This document shows, piece by piece, positions 36,708 through 47,332 of a stretch of DNA of 64,000 bases (position 1 is the first letter of the stretch; every line of letters begins with the position of its first letter). Below the pieces are notes generated by a model. It had not been told where the DNA came from. It searched no databases and saw only the letters and a list, made by a program, of their open reading frames with translations. A program made the translations under genes and the position numbers. Source of the DNA: Frigoribacterium endophyticum (lineage in GTDB: Bacteria; Actinomycetota; Actinomycetes; Actinomycetales; Microbacteriaceae); assembly GCF_011759585.1 (NCBI RefSeq), contig NZ_JAAOYV010000001.1:868001-932000 (forward strand), in the 5' to 3' direction.

Positions 36708-37274
36708 TCAGGGCACGGCGACCGGGCCCTCCCGGTGGACGATGCCCTCGTGCTGGAGGAGCCAGCGCTTCGTGTCGACCCCTGCCCCGACCGTGTAGCC
36801 GGTGAGCCCGCCCGTGCGGCCGAGGACCCGGTGGCAGGGGACGAGGATCGGCAGGGGGTTGGCGCGCACGGCGCCTCCCACCGCACGGCCTGCCTGCGGG
36901 CTGCCGATCGTCTCGCCGAGGCGGCCGTACGTGGTCGTCCGCCCCCACTCCACCGTCGCTAGCGCGGACCAGACCGAGCGCTGGAAGGTCGACCCCGTGA
37001 GGCGGAGCGGCAGGTCGAACCACCGGCGCACGCCGAGGAAGTAGTCGCGGACCTGGGTCCGTGCCGCGACGAGGAGGGCGTCGGGCCGCTCGTCGAGGCC
37101 GTCGTGGGGGAGGCGCCCCTCCGACTCCACCGCGACGCGCTCGACCGCGAAGCCACGGCTGAGGATCTCGATGCGCCCGATGGGGGAGTCGAGCCGGACG
37201 AAGCCGGACCCCTCCGGGGCGACGTCGGCGCCGCTGCCCGGCGGCGGGGGCGGGACGAGGGCCAGGGTTCTCAT
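36708..37274 (-). CDS. ogt: methylated-DNA--protein-cysteine methyltransferase
   Basis: A 188-residue suicide repair protein that removes alkyl groups from O6-guanine in DNA. The acceptor Cys147 lies in VPCHRV, with the DNA-binding GRTTTYGRLGETIGSPQAGRAVGGAVRANP and active-site asparagine before it. The N-terminal part is the usual divergent Ogt/Ada-C cap. ATG 37274 stands 6 nt after a TAGGGT -10 box (minus strand). Divergent from the FHA gene. Confidence 0.94.
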   Translation of the reverse strand: MRTLALVPPPPPGSGADVAPEGSGFVRLDSPIGRIEILSRGFAVERVAVESEGRLPHDGLDERPDALLVAARTQVRDYFLGVRRWFDLPLRLTGSTFQRSVWSALATVEWGRTTTYGRLGETIGSPQAGRAVGGAVRANPLPILVPCHRVLGRTGGLTGYTVGAGVDTKRWLLQHEGIVHREGPVAVP

Positions 37275-37280
37275 GACGAG

Positions 37281-37286
37281 ACCCTA
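37281..37286 (-). promoter_or_regulatory. -10 box of ogt
   Basis: TAGGGT on the minus strand, 6 nt before ATG 37274; leaderless. Confidence 0.5.
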
Positions 37287-37413
37287 GGAGAACAGGGGGA
37301 GCCGGGGTGGCGGCACCGGCGCACCCTGTGGAGAACTCGCCGTCTCCTGCCCGTGGACGGTCGCCGCGGACCCGTTCCTGCTTCCCCGGCCGGGAGGTGG
37401 TCCAGCGGGCCGA

Positions 37414-37419
37414 TAGCCT
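37414..37419 (+). promoter_or_regulatory. -10 box of the FHA-phosphatase pair
   Basis: TAGCCT, 82 nt before the FHA gene start, in the 227-nt divergent gap after ogt. The rest of the gap holds no recognisable gene. Confidence 0.35.
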
Positions 37420-37501
37420 GGAGCGACGGCGTCCCGGGGCACCGGTCCGCGCCTCCCGGCCTGTCGGTCACGACACGCCTGCCCTCGACGACCGGAGCGC
37501 C

Positions 37502-38043
37502 ATGGCCCACGACGATCCGTCCCGATGCTCGTCCCGTGACGACGACACCGTGGTGACTCCGCTCGCGCCGCCCCCGGGGCGGGCCGTGCCCCGGGACCTC
37601 GACGACACCGTCGTGCGGCCCCGCGGCGCCCGGCCGGGCGGAGGCCAGCCGGGCACCGCGCCTGCGCGGCCCGCCCGTCGGCGTCACGGCGTCCGCGTGG
37701 GTGCCGCGGTCCACTGGCTCGACCGCCCGGTGCTCGTGGGGCGGCGACCGGCCGCGCCCCGGGTGGTCAGGGGCGCCGAGCCGCTGCTCGTCGCGGTGCC
37801 CTCGGCGGGCGGTGAGGTCTCGGCGTCGCACGTGTCGTTCGACCAGCAGGGCGACGTGGTCGTCGTGACCGACCTGCGCTCGACGAACGGCACGGTCGTG
37901 GTGCTGCCGGGCCGTGTTCCCGTCCGACTCCGGCAGGGCGAGTCGGTCGTGGCCCTCGCAGGGACCATAGTGGACATCGGCGACGGCGTCCTCCTCGAGG
38001 TCCTCCCGCCTCAGCGCATCCCCCTCCAGGAAGATCCCCTCCC

Positions 38044-38047
<4 letters not shown>
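37502..38047 (+). CDS. FHA domain protein
   Basis: A 181-residue protein with a disordered N-terminal tail of about 65 residues and a C-terminal forkhead-associated domain (VLVGRRPAAP ... SASHVSFDQQGDVVVVTDLRSTNGTVVV), which binds phosphothreonine. The tail has two copies of an acidic-Thr motif, DDDTVVTP (Thr16) and LDDTVVRPR (Thr36), 20 residues apart, which look like phospho-acceptor sites for a PknB-type kinase. Its stop overlaps the GTG of the PP2C phosphatase, so the two are coupled. ATG 37502 is chosen as the first start giving this tail; ribosome binding is weak (CCGGAGC). Confidence 0.85.
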
Positions 38048-38862
<815 letters not shown>

Positions 38863-38954
38863 CGCCCCTCGGGCGACGAGCCCTCCCCCGAAGTGGGGGG
38901 ACCGGCGTTGTCCCCCGAACGCTCTCGTCGACCCGGTGCCTCGGGGTGCCGACC

Positions 38955-38960
38955 TAGAAT
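38955..38960 (+). promoter_or_regulatory. -10 box of the kinase operon
   Basis: TAGAAT, 68 nt before the kinase GTG. Upstream, small GC hairpins (38863-38875 and 38884-38901) could end the phosphatase transcript. Confidence 0.45.
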
Positions 38961-39028
38961 CGATCCGGTCGGCGGCGCGTCGACGTGATCGAGGCAGATC
39001 GCGCCGACGGCGCGGGGCGGGAGGCGAC

Positions 39029-40492
39029 GTGGCACGACGACTGCCGTCCACTCCGCCCGTCCTGCCGGGCTTCTCGTCGGTGCACGTGCTCGGCTCCGGC
39101 GGCTTCGCCGACGTCTTCCTCTACGAGCAGAACATGCCCCGACGCCAGGTGGCCGTCAAGGTGATGCTGAGCGAGGTCGTCAACGACCAGGTGCGGCAGA
39201 TGTTCCAGGCCGAGGCCAACCTCATGGCACAGCTCAGCTCGCACCCGTCCATCCTCACCGTCTACCAGGCCAGCGTCTCTGCCGACGGCCGTCCGTACCT
39301 CGTGATGGAGCTCTGCTCGTCGTCGCTCAGCGAGCGCTACCGGCGTGACCGGATCCCCGTGGCGGACGTCCTGCGGATCGGCGTGGCGATCGGCTCCGCC
39401 GTCGAGACGGCGCACCGGGCCGGGGTGCTGCACCGCGACATCAAGCCGTCGAACATCCTCATGACCGCCTACGGCCACCCGGTGCTGTCCGACTTCGGCA
39501 TCGCCGCCTCCCTCAGCGAGAGCGAGCCGCAGGAGGTCGTCGGCATGTCGATCCCGTGGTCGGCGCCCGAGGTCCTCCTCGACGAGACGGCGGGCACCGT
39601 CGAGTCGGAGGTCTGGTCGCTGGGCGCCACCGTCTACTCCCTGCTGGCGGGTCGCAGCCCCTTCGAGATCCTCGGGAGCGACAAGAACGGGGCGTCCGAG
39701 CTCATCGGCCGGATCGACAAGGCCAAGCTCGTCCCGACGGGCCGGACGGACGTGCCGCCGAGCCTCGAGCGCATCCTGGCCCGCTCCATGTCGCGCCGCC
39801 CCGAGCAGCGCCAGTCGAGCGTGCTCGAGCTCCTCCGCGAGCTGCAGCAGGTCGAGTCGGAGGTCGGGGTGGGCCAGACGCCGATCGAGGTCGCCGTCGA
39901 CGACTGGGCCCTCGCCACGGTGACCGACCTCGAGGAGAAGACGCGCATCCGGGGCGTGGCGCCCGTCGTCGCGACGCGGCGCCGGCGACGGCGGCGACGT
40001 CAGGTCACGGAGGCGCAGGCTGCCGCCGTCCACGGGCCGCTCGGGGGCGCCGGCGCTCGGGGCCAGGCGGGGCCGGGGCAGAGCCGTGCCCTGCTGCGCA
40101 GCACGGGCACGCGGCCGGCGCGTCGTGACCGACGCGTCCTCGCCCTCGTCTGGCTGCTCGTGGCCGCCGGGGTGGTCGTCATCGCGCTGGGGGCCACGGC
40201 GACGCTCGTGCTCGTGCGGGCCACCTCCACCGAGATCCCGCGGGTCACGGGCATCTCGACCTCCAGCGACGGCACGTCCGTCGTCTTCTCCTGGAGCGAC
40301 CCCGGCCTCCGGCCCGGGGACTCGTACGTCATCGCGACCGGTGACGACTCCAGCCAGCAGACCGTCGGTCGCTTCGTGGCCAGCCCCTCCGACCCCGACG
40401 CCGAGGTCTGCGTGACCGTGAGCGTCAACCGAGGGGGCCGCAGCGGCGAGCCGAGCGCCGAGACGTGCGCGACGGTGGAGCGCACGCCGTGA
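39029..40492 (+). CDS. membrane Ser/Thr protein kinase (PknB-like)
   Basis: A 487-residue kinase: catalytic domain (about 12-275) with Gly-loop LGSGGFADVF, VAVK (Lys44), HRDIKPSN (Asp137), DFG at 155 and APE at 179-181; a juxtamembrane stretch containing EEKTRIRG (Thr305) and a run of arginines; a transmembrane helix near 370-398; and a single extracellular FN3-like domain (GISTSSDGTSVVFSWSDPG) instead of PASTA repeats. The activation loop (155-181) has serines but no threonine, unusual for PknB relatives. GTG 39029 has a GGGAGG site. Its stop overlaps the giant Ig-like protein gene. Confidence 0.92.
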   Translation: MARRLPSTPPVLPGFSSVHVLGSGGFADVFLYEQNMPRRQVAVKVMLSEVVNDQVRQMFQAEANLMAQLSSHPSILTVYQASVSADGRPYLVMELCSSSLSERYRRDRIPVADVLRIGVAIGSAVETAHRAGVLHRDIKPSNILMTAYGHPVLSDFGIAASLSESEPQEVVGMSIPWSAPEVLLDETAGTVESEVWSLGATVYSLLAGRSPFEILGSDKNGASELIGRIDKAKLVPTGRTDVPPSLERILARSMSRRPEQRQSSVLELLRELQQVESEVGVGQTPIEVAVDDWALATVTDLEEKTRIRGVAPVVATRRRRRRRRQVTEAQAAAVHGPLGGAGARGQAGPGQSRALLRSTGTRPARRDRRVLALVWLLVAAGVVVIALGATATLVLVRATSTEIPRVTGISTSSDGTSVVFSWSDPGLRPGDSYVIATGDDSSQQTVGRFVASPSDPDAEVCVTVSVNRGGRSGEPSAETCATVERTP

Positions 40493-43400
40493 GCCGCCTG
40501 CTCTCCTGGGCCTCGCGACGGCGCTCCGCCGTGGCCACCGGCCTGAGCTCGGTGGTGATCGCGGCCGTCGTGGCGGGCGTGGCCGTCGTCAGCACCGGGT
40601 ACGAGGCGCAGCGCCTCGACCTCGACGACGGGACCGTGTGGGTGGCGAACGGCGCCCGGTCGGCCGTGGGCCGCGCGAACGCCGACGTCCGCGAGCTGAA
40701 CGCGGCGGTCCGCGCCACGGGCACGGACCTCGCCGTCGCCCAGTCGGGCCAGGACGTGCTGCTCGTCGACCGGACGGCCGCGACGGTGGGGGTCGTCGAC
40801 CCCGCGACGGCCACCCTGGGCGACACGGTGCCGCTCCCTCCCGAGTCGCCCGACGTCGCCATCGCGGGCGACCGGGCACTGATCGTCTCGCAGGGCACGG
40901 GCGAGCTCTGGAGCCAGCCCCTCGACTCCCTGGCGTCGTTCAGCAGCGACGTCGACGCCGCCCTGAGCCTCGGCGCCGATGTCGTCACGAGCGTCAGCCC
41001 CGGCGGCGTCACCACAGTCTTCTCGGCGGAGACCGGAGCGGTGTCGCGCATCGACTCGCCCGACGACCTCGTCGTCTCGTCGACGGACGCCACCACGCTG
41101 ACCGGTGACGGCCCCTTCCAGGTCACGAGCGTCGGCGGCCGCTCCGCCGTGCTCGACCTCGCCACGGGCGAGCTCGTCGTCGACGGCGCCCTGGTCGACC
41201 TCGGTGCCGACGCTGACGGCGGGCTGGCGCTGCAGCAGGCGACCGACGACGGCGACGGCGTGCTCGTCGCCACGTCGTCGGCGCTCCTCCGGGTCCCCTT
41301 CTCCGGCGGGGAGCCGGAGGAGGTCGTGACCGGGCAGGCGGGGGCGCCCGCTCGGCCCGTCGTCGTCGCGGGCTGCACGTACGCGGCCTGGGCCGGCGGG
41401 TCTGCCTGGAGCGACTGCTCCGGCGCCCGTGGCGGCCTCCTCGAGCTCGACGGCGTGCCGGCCACCTCCGATCTCGTCCTGGCGGTCCACGGCGAGCACG
41501 TCGTGCTCAACGACCCGGCCGGCGGGCGCAGCTGGGCGGTGCAGGGCGACGGCTCCGTCATCGACAACTGGGACGAGCTCCTCGACGAGGAGCAGCAGGA
41601 GGAGCAGGAGGAGAACGACTCCACCGACCAGCCGCCGGAGCTCGACCCCGACCAGAAGGCCCCCGTGGCCGTCGACGACGCCCTCGGTGCCAGGCCCGGG
41701 CGGGCGAGCACCCTGCCCGTGCTGCTCAACGACTACGACCCCAACGGAGACCCGCTCGTCATCGAGAGCGTCGGGGAGATCGATCCCGCCGTGGGGCGCC
41801 TCGACCTCGTCAACGACCGCCAGCAGGTGCTGCTGACCCTCGCCGACGACGCCGCCGGGGCGGTGCTGGTCGACTACACGGTGAGCGACGGGCGCGGCGG
41901 CACGGACTCGGCCGTGGCGACGGTCACGATCCGGCGAGAGGGCGAGAACGGCCCGCCCGCCCAGGTCCGTCGCTCCACCGCGACGGTGTCGTCGGCCGGG
42001 CGGGTCTCGACCGCCGTCCTCGGCGACTGGGTCGATCCGGACGGCGACGCCTTCTACCTCACGACCGCGTCGGGTGCCGACGGGGTCTCGTACAAGCCGT
42101 CCGGCGACGTGGTCTACCAGGATCCCGGGGCGGGCGCCGACACGGTCGACCTCGCCCTCACGGTGAGCGACGGCCAGGCCGAGGGGCGCGGGCTGCTCAC
42201 GATCACGGTCGGCGGGGCGGCGACCCTCCGGGCCGACTCGTTCACGGTGCAGGCCTACGCGGGGCGCCAGGTGACCGTCCGCCCCCTCGACTACGCCCGT
42301 GGAGGCTCCGGCGAGCTCCGGCTGAACAGCGTGCCGGCCAAGGCGGGCTCGACCGTGACGCCCAGCTACGACGCCGGCACCTTCCGGTTCGTCAGCGACG
42401 AGGTCCGCACGCACAACCTCGAGTACACCGTCACGGACGGCGACCAGACCGCCACGGGCGTCGTCCGGATCGACGTCCAGTCGCCTCCCGACCCCGCCAC
42501 GCCTCCGGTGACGACGCCGAAGACGGTCTTCGTCGAGACGCTGAGCTCGCAGACCCTCGACGTCGTCGCGACCGATCTCGACCCCGCGGGCAACGTCCTC
42601 ATGGTGACCGGCACCTCCGAGGTGCCCCTCAGCTCCGGCGTCCGGGTCGAGACCCTCGAGCAGCGCTACCTGCGCATCACGCTGGCCGCTCCGCTCGAGG
42701 GCCCCGTGGGCCTCACGTACACGGTGTCCAACGGCCTCGCGACGGCCGAGGGCACGGTCACGGTCGTCGAGATACCCCGGCGCCAGCAGACGCAGCCCCC
42801 CGTGGCGACCGACGACCAGGTCACCGTCCGGGTGGGGGACGCCATCGACATCGACGTCCTGGCGAACGACGAGCAGCCCGACGGCGACGACCTGACCCTG
42901 GTCGCCGACCTCGTCCGGGGCGTCCCTGCCGACGGCGGCCTCCTGTTCACGTCGGCCACGAAGCTGCGGTACCTCGCGCCGGCCACGCCGGGCAACGTCA
43001 CCGCGGTGTACGCCGTGCGGGGGAGCGACGGGCAGATCGACTCCGCCCAGGTCTCGATCTCGGTGCGCGAGGCGGACGCCTCGACCAACAACGCCCCCGT
43101 GCCGCAGACCGTCACGGCGCGGGTGGTCGCGGGCCAGACCGTGCGGGTCAGCGTGCCCCTCACCGGCGTCGACCCCGACGGCGACAGCGTCAGCCTGCTG
43201 GGCATCGGCACGAGCCCCGAGAAGGGCAACGTGACGGAGGTGGGGGCCGACTACGTCCAGTACCAGGCCAACGCCTCGGCGGCGGGCACGGACGAGTTCA
43301 CGTACACCGTGGTCGACGGCCTGGGCGCCCGGGCGACGGGCAAGCTGCGGATCGGCATCGCGGCGCGCGCCGACGGCTCGCGGAACCCGGTCGCCGTCGC

Positions 43401-46320
43401 GGACGTCGTGACGATGCGGCCGGGCGGCACAGTGACGGTCAGGGTGCTCGAGAACGACTCCGACCCCGACGGGGGAGCCCTCACCGTGACCCAGGTGCAG
43501 GCCTCCGACGAGGCCACGACCGCCGAGGTCGTGGACGGCTCGCTCGTCGAGGTGACGCCGCCCCGGGCCGAGGGGTCGTACGGCCTCGTCTACACGGTCG
43601 AGAACGCGCAGGGCGGCTCCAGCTCGAGCTTCGTCACGGTCACCGTCGACGCCGACGCGCCCCTCAACCGCCCCACGGCGTCCGACACGGTTCTCGACCT
43701 CGCCGACATCAGCGGCCGGGAGTCCGTCGACGTGGCCGTCCTCGCCAACGTCTTCTTCGCCGACGGCCCCGTCTCCGAGCTGGGCCTCGGCATCGAGCCC
43801 GGCTACGACGGCACGTCCGTGGTGACCTCCGACCGTCGCGTGCGCGTCACCCTGACCGACCGCGCGCAGATCATCCCGTTCTTCGTCACCCACCCCGACG
43901 ACCCGGGAGTCCGGGCGACGGCCTTCATCCGGGTCCCCGGCTTCGACGACGCCCTGCCGCAGCTCGACAAGCGGGCGCGTCCGGTGACGGTCGTCAGCGG
44001 CCAGCGCGTCGTCGTCGACCTCAGCCGGTACGTCATCGCGGCCGGCGGCAAGGCCGTCCGCCTGACGAACCCCGGAGCCGTGCGAGCCACCCACGCGAAC
44101 GGGGACGACCTCGTCGTCGACGAGACCACGCTGGCGTACACGTCGGCCGACCTCTATTTCGGGGCCGCCTCCCTCTCGTTCGAGGTCACCGACGGCACGT
44201 CCGCGGACGACCCCGAGGGGCGGACCGCGACGCTCGTGCTCCCGGTCACGGTCACGCCGCGCGAGAACCAGCCGCCCACCTTCACCGGGACGTCGATCGC
44301 CCTCGAGCCCGGCGAGTCGCGGACGCTCGACCTGACGCGCCTCACGACGTACCCGTACCCCGACGCGGTCGGCGAGCTGCGCTTCGAGGCACGCCCCGAG
44401 GCCGCCCCCGGGTTCACCGTCGACGTCTCGGGCCAGCGCATGACGGTCACGGCCGACGCCGGCACCCCGAAGGGCACCTCCCGGACGCTGCCCGTCGCCG
44501 TCCGCGACTCCGTGTCGACCGGCCAGTCGGGCGCGGTCCAGCTCGCCGTCGTGGGGTCGAGCCGTCCCCTCGCGCAGCCCGTCGCCGACGCCCAGGCCGT
44601 CCGACGGGGCAGCTCGGCGACCATCGACGTGCTCGCCAACGACCAGGCGACCAACCCCTTCCCCGGGCAGCCGCTCCGCGTCGTCGACATCAGGGGCCTG
44701 GGGGGAGGCGGCCTGCCGGCGGGCGTGACGGTCACGCCGAGCGCCGACAACAGGACCCTCGCCGTCGCCGTCGGTGCCGGCGCCGCCCCCGGCGACGCGA
44801 ACCTTCAGTACCGGGTGGCCGACGTCACCGGCGACCCCGAGCGCCAGGTGTGGGGCAACGTGACGATCTCCGTCCAGGACGTGCCGGCGCAGCCGGCGGC
44901 GCCGACCCGCACCGGGTCCTTCCGCGGCGGAGAGCTGACGCTGAGCTACGCGGCTCCGCAGGCGAACAACTCGCCGCTCACCCGGTTCCGCCTCGTGGGC
45001 ACCGGCAGCGGCGGGTCGCCCTACTCGAAGGACTGCGGGCTCTCCACGGTCTGCACGCTGACCGACCTCGCCCCGGAGCAGACCTACCAGTTCGCGGTCG
45101 TCGCGACCAACGCCGTCGGAGACTCCCCGGCGAGCGCCCTCAGCGACACCTACAGCGCCGACTTCGTCCCGGCGGCGCCGACCGGCGTCTCGGTCACCCC
45201 GTCACGCTCGACCCCGGGCGCGCTCGACGTGTCGTGGAACGCCGTGCCGAAGCCCGCGCGGGGCACCGCCGTCACGGGCTACGTCGTCGAGCGCGCGGGC
45301 GCGGCGGCCCAGTCGACGTCGGCCACCTCGGTGACCCTGACCGGCCTCACCCCGAACGAGGTGTACGGGGTGACCGTCTCGGCGCGGAACCGTGCACAGG
45401 TGAGCAGCGACGCCGACTGGGCCCGGAGCGGCACGGCGTCGGCTCGCGCGGTCGGCACGCCGAGCGCTCCGACGTCCGTCCGCGCGGAGGCGAGCCGGAA
45501 CAGCGTGACGGTGTCGTGGCAGGCCCCCGCCGACCTCGCCGGTGGCACCTCGGCGACCTACAGCGTGTGGCGGCAGCCCCAGGACGCCGGGGCGAGCGGC
45601 TGCTCGGCGACCGGCACGCCCCTGCTGACCGACGAGGCGCGCACGAGCGTGACGGACACTCCTCCCGACGGCACCTGGTCGTACGTCGTCGTGGTCCGCA
45701 ACGGCTACTTCTGCGCGAGCGGCAGCGCGAGCTCCGAGGCCGTGACGCCGCCCGGGCAGGCCTCCGGCTCCGTGACGGTGGAGCGCTCCGACCAGTTCGG
45801 GAACTTCGACCTGCGGGCCGAGGGCCTCGCGGCGACGGGACTCGTCGACCGGTTCCAGTACCGGATCGGCTCGGGCGCCTGGACGGACGTGCCCGCCGAC
45901 CGGTTCCTCGCGACCGACTCGCCCAGCGGGAACACGCTGTCGGTCGCCTTCCGCGCCTGTCGCGTGGGGGCCTCGCGGGCCGAGTGCGGCGCCGAGTCGT
46001 CGCCGACGTCCGCCACCCCGGTCGCGACGCGCGCCGCGGGTGCGGTCTGCTCCGTGGGGCAGCCGCTGTCGGTGAGCGACCCCGTCAACGGGCCCGACGC
46101 CTCCGTGAGCGCCACGACGGTGGAGTTCCGCCTGGTCACGCTCGACGTGCTCGGCGTGCCGATCGCCTCGTCGTGGACCACCGAGGGGCCGGACGGCGTC
46201 CGGTACACCCGGACGAGCACGGTCCCGTCGAACGCCGACGCGGTCCGCGTGACGACGACGGTGGACGCCGACGGCACGTCCTACACGGATCCCGGCTCGT
46301 TCACGACATCGTGCTCGTGA
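40489..46320 (+). CDS. giant Ig-like/FN3 repeat surface protein
   Basis: A 1943-residue protein anchored by one N-terminal helix (about 14-36). Next is a beta-propeller-like region (about 45-355: VWVANGAR, LLVDRTAATVGVVDPAT, FSAETGAVSRID), a very acidic spacer (about 358-385), about 11 tandem Ig/cadherin-like repeats (390-1465) carrying the theme PVAVDD ... RPG ... VLxNDxDPxGDxLxV, three FN3 domains (from about 1466) and a C-terminal domain. There is no LPXTG or C-terminal membrane helix, so the chain is tethered at its N-terminus with the repeats outside. GTG 40489 overlaps the kinase stop. Function unknown; a long cell-surface stalk, possibly kinase-controlled, is my inference. Confidence 0.85.
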   Translation: MSRLLSWASRRRSAVATGLSSVVIAAVVAGVAVVSTGYEAQRLDLDDGTVWVANGARSAVGRANADVRELNAAVRATGTDLAVAQSGQDVLLVDRTAATVGVVDPATATLGDTVPLPPESPDVAIAGDRALIVSQGTGELWSQPLDSLASFSSDVDAALSLGADVVTSVSPGGVTTVFSAETGAVSRIDSPDDLVVSSTDATTLTGDGPFQVTSVGGRSAVLDLATGELVVDGALVDLGADADGGLALQQATDDGDGVLVATSSALLRVPFSGGEPEEVVTGQAGAPARPVVVAGCTYAAWAGGSAWSDCSGARGGLLELDGVPATSDLVLAVHGEHVVLNDPAGGRSWAVQGDGSVIDNWDELLDEEQQEEQEENDSTDQPPELDPDQKAPVAVDDALGARPGRASTLPVLLNDYDPNGDPLVIESVGEIDPAVGRLDLVNDRQQVLLTLADDAAGAVLVDYTVSDGRGGTDSAVATVTIRREGENGPPAQVRRSTATVSSAGRVSTAVLGDWVDPDGDAFYLTTASGADGVSYKPSGDVVYQDPGAGADTVDLALTVSDGQAEGRGLLTITVGGAATLRADSFTVQAYAGRQVTVRPLDYARGGSGELRLNSVPAKAGSTVTPSYDAGTFRFVSDEVRTHNLEYTVTDGDQTATGVVRIDVQSPPDPATPPVTTPKTVFVETLSSQTLDVVATDLDPAGNVLMVTGTSEVPLSSGVRVETLEQRYLRITLAAPLEGPVGLTYTVSNGLATAEGTVTVVEIPRRQQTQPPVATDDQVTVRVGDAIDIDVLANDEQPDGDDLTLVADLVRGVPADGGLLFTSATKLRYLAPATPGNVTAVYAVRGSDGQIDSAQVSISVREADASTNNAPVPQTVTARVVAGQTVRVSVPLTGVDPDGDSVSLLGIGTSPEKGNVTEVGADYVQYQANASAAGTDEFTYTVVDGLGARATGKLRIGIAARADGSRNPVAVADVVTMRPGGTVTVRVLENDSDPDGGALTVTQVQASDEATTAEVVDGSLVEVTPPRAEGSYGLVYTVENAQGGSSSSFVTVTVDADAPLNRPTASDTVLDLADISGRESVDVAVLANVFFADGPVSELGLGIEPGYDGTSVVTSDRRVRVTLTDRAQIIPFFVTHPDDPGVRATAFIRVPGFDDALPQLDKRARPVTVVSGQRVVVDLSRYVIAAGGKAVRLTNPGAVRATHANGDDLVVDETTLAYTSADLYFGAASLSFEVTDGTSADDPEGRTATLVLPVTVTPRENQPPTFTGTSIALEPGESRTLDLTRLTTYPYPDAVGELRFEARPEAAPGFTVDVSGQRMTVTADAGTPKGTSRTLPVAVRDSVSTGQSGAVQLAVVGSSRPLAQPVADAQAVRRGSSATIDVLANDQATNPFPGQPLRVVDIRGLGGGGLPAGVTVTPSADNRTLAVAVGAGAAPGDANLQYRVADVTGDPERQVWGNVTISVQDVPAQPAAPTRTGSFRGGELTLSYAAPQANNSPLTRFRLVGTGSGGSPYSKDCGLSTVCTLTDLAPEQTYQFAVVATNAVGDSPASALSDTYSADFVPAAPTGVSVTPSRSTPGALDVSWNAVPKPARGTAVTGYVVERAGAAAQSTSATSVTLTGLTPNEVYGVTVSARNRAQVSSDADWARSGTASARAVGTPSAPTSVRAEASRNSVTVSWQAPADLAGGTSATYSVWRQPQDAGASGCSATGTPLLTDEARTSVTDTPPDGTWSYVVVVRNGYFCASGSASSEAVTPPGQASGSVTVERSDQFGNFDLRAEGLAATGLVDRFQYRIGSGAWTDVPADRFLATDSPSGNTLSVAFRACRVGASRAECGAESSPTSATPVATRAAGAVCSVGQPLSVSDPVNGPDASVSATTVEFRLVTLDVLGVPIASSWTTEGPDGVRYTRTSTVPSNADAVRVTTTVDADGTSYTDPGSFTTSCS

Positions 46321-46360
46321 CGCACCACCACCCCGCGCCGACCAGAGAGACGACAGCAGA

Positions 46361-47332
46361 ATGAGCATGACCCCCGAGCAGGCGACCTGGTTCTCCGACA
46401 TCTTCGGCCGCCTGGTCGCCAACGTCGACCAGGTCCTCCTCGGCAAGTCGTTCGTCGTCAGGCTCTCGTTCACCGCCCTGCTCAGCGAGGGCCACCTCCT
46501 CCTGGAGGACTTCCCGGGCACGGGCAAGACCTCGCTCGCCCGCGCGGTCGCGCAGACCGTGCAGGGCACGAGCAGCCGGGTCCAGTTCACGCCCGACCTC
46601 CTGCCCGGCGACATCACCGGCGTCAGCATCTACGACCAGAAGAAGGGCGAGTTCGAGTTCCACCGCGGGCCCGTCTTCGCCAACATCGTGCTCGCCGACG
46701 AGATCAACCGCGCGAGCCCGAAGACGCAGTCGGCCCTGCTGGAGGTCATGGAGGAGTCGCGGGTGACGGTCGACGGCATCAGCCACGACGTCGGCGCGCC
46801 GTTCATGGTGATCGCGACCCAGAACCCCGTCGAGCAGGCGGGCACCTACCGCCTCCCCGAGGCCCAGCTCGACCGGTTCGTCATGAAGACCTCCATCGGC
46901 TACCCCGACCATGCGGCCACGGTCCGGATCCTCGAGGGCTCCGCGACGCGGGTCCACGAGGGGTCGATCTCGCCCGTGGTCCAGGCCGGCGTCGTCGTCG
47001 AGATGGCCCGTCTCGCCCGCACGGTGCACGTCGAGTCGACGATCAACGACTACGTCGCCCGGCTCGTCGAGGCGACGCGGACGGCTCAGGAGGTGCGGCT
47101 CGGCGTGAGCGTCCGTGGTGCGCTGTCGCTGGTGCGCTGCGCGAAGACCTACGCGGCCTCGCTCGGCCGGCACTACGTGACGCCCGACGACGTCAAGGTG
47201 CTCGCCGAGCCCGTCCTGGCTCACCGACTCGTGCTCGACCCGGAGGCGGAGTTCGACGGCGTCACGGCGTCGAGCGTCGTCAGCCAGCTCCTCATCGAGA
47301 CGCCCCCGCCCGCGGAGAGGGTCGCCGTGTGA
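46361..47332 (+). CDS. MoxR family AAA+ ATPase
   Basis: A 323-residue AAA+ ATPase of the MoxR class: Walker A EDFPGTGKT, Walker B IVLADEINRA, sensor 1 ATQNPVEQAGTYRLPEAQLDRF, and the C-terminal lid domain (RLGVSVRGALSLVRCAKTYA). MoxR proteins act as chaperone-like remodelling ATPases with DUF58/VWA partners. Forty nucleotides separate it from the giant repeat gene, with an AGAGAGACG site; its stop overlaps the DUF58 gene (GTGA). Confidence 0.95.
   Translation: MSMTPEQATWFSDIFGRLVANVDQVLLGKSFVVRLSFTALLSEGHLLLEDFPGTGKTSLARAVAQTVQGTSSRVQFTPDLLPGDITGVSIYDQKKGEFEFHRGPVFANIVLADEINRASPKTQSALLEVMEESRVTVDGISHDVGAPFMVIATQNPVEQAGTYRLPEAQLDRFVMKTSIGYPDHAATVRILEGSATRVHEGSISPVVQAGVVVEMARLARTVHVESTINDYVARLVEATRTAQEVRLGVSVRGALSLVRCAKTYAASLGRHYVTPDDVKVLAEPVLAHRLVLDPEAEFDGVTASSVVSQLLIETPPPAERVAV

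Noticed and set aside
40000-44094. 1364-codon open frame on the - strand opposite the kinase and Ig-like genes
   Set aside because: Antisense shadow produced by GC-biased codons; no motif, start signal or family likeness.
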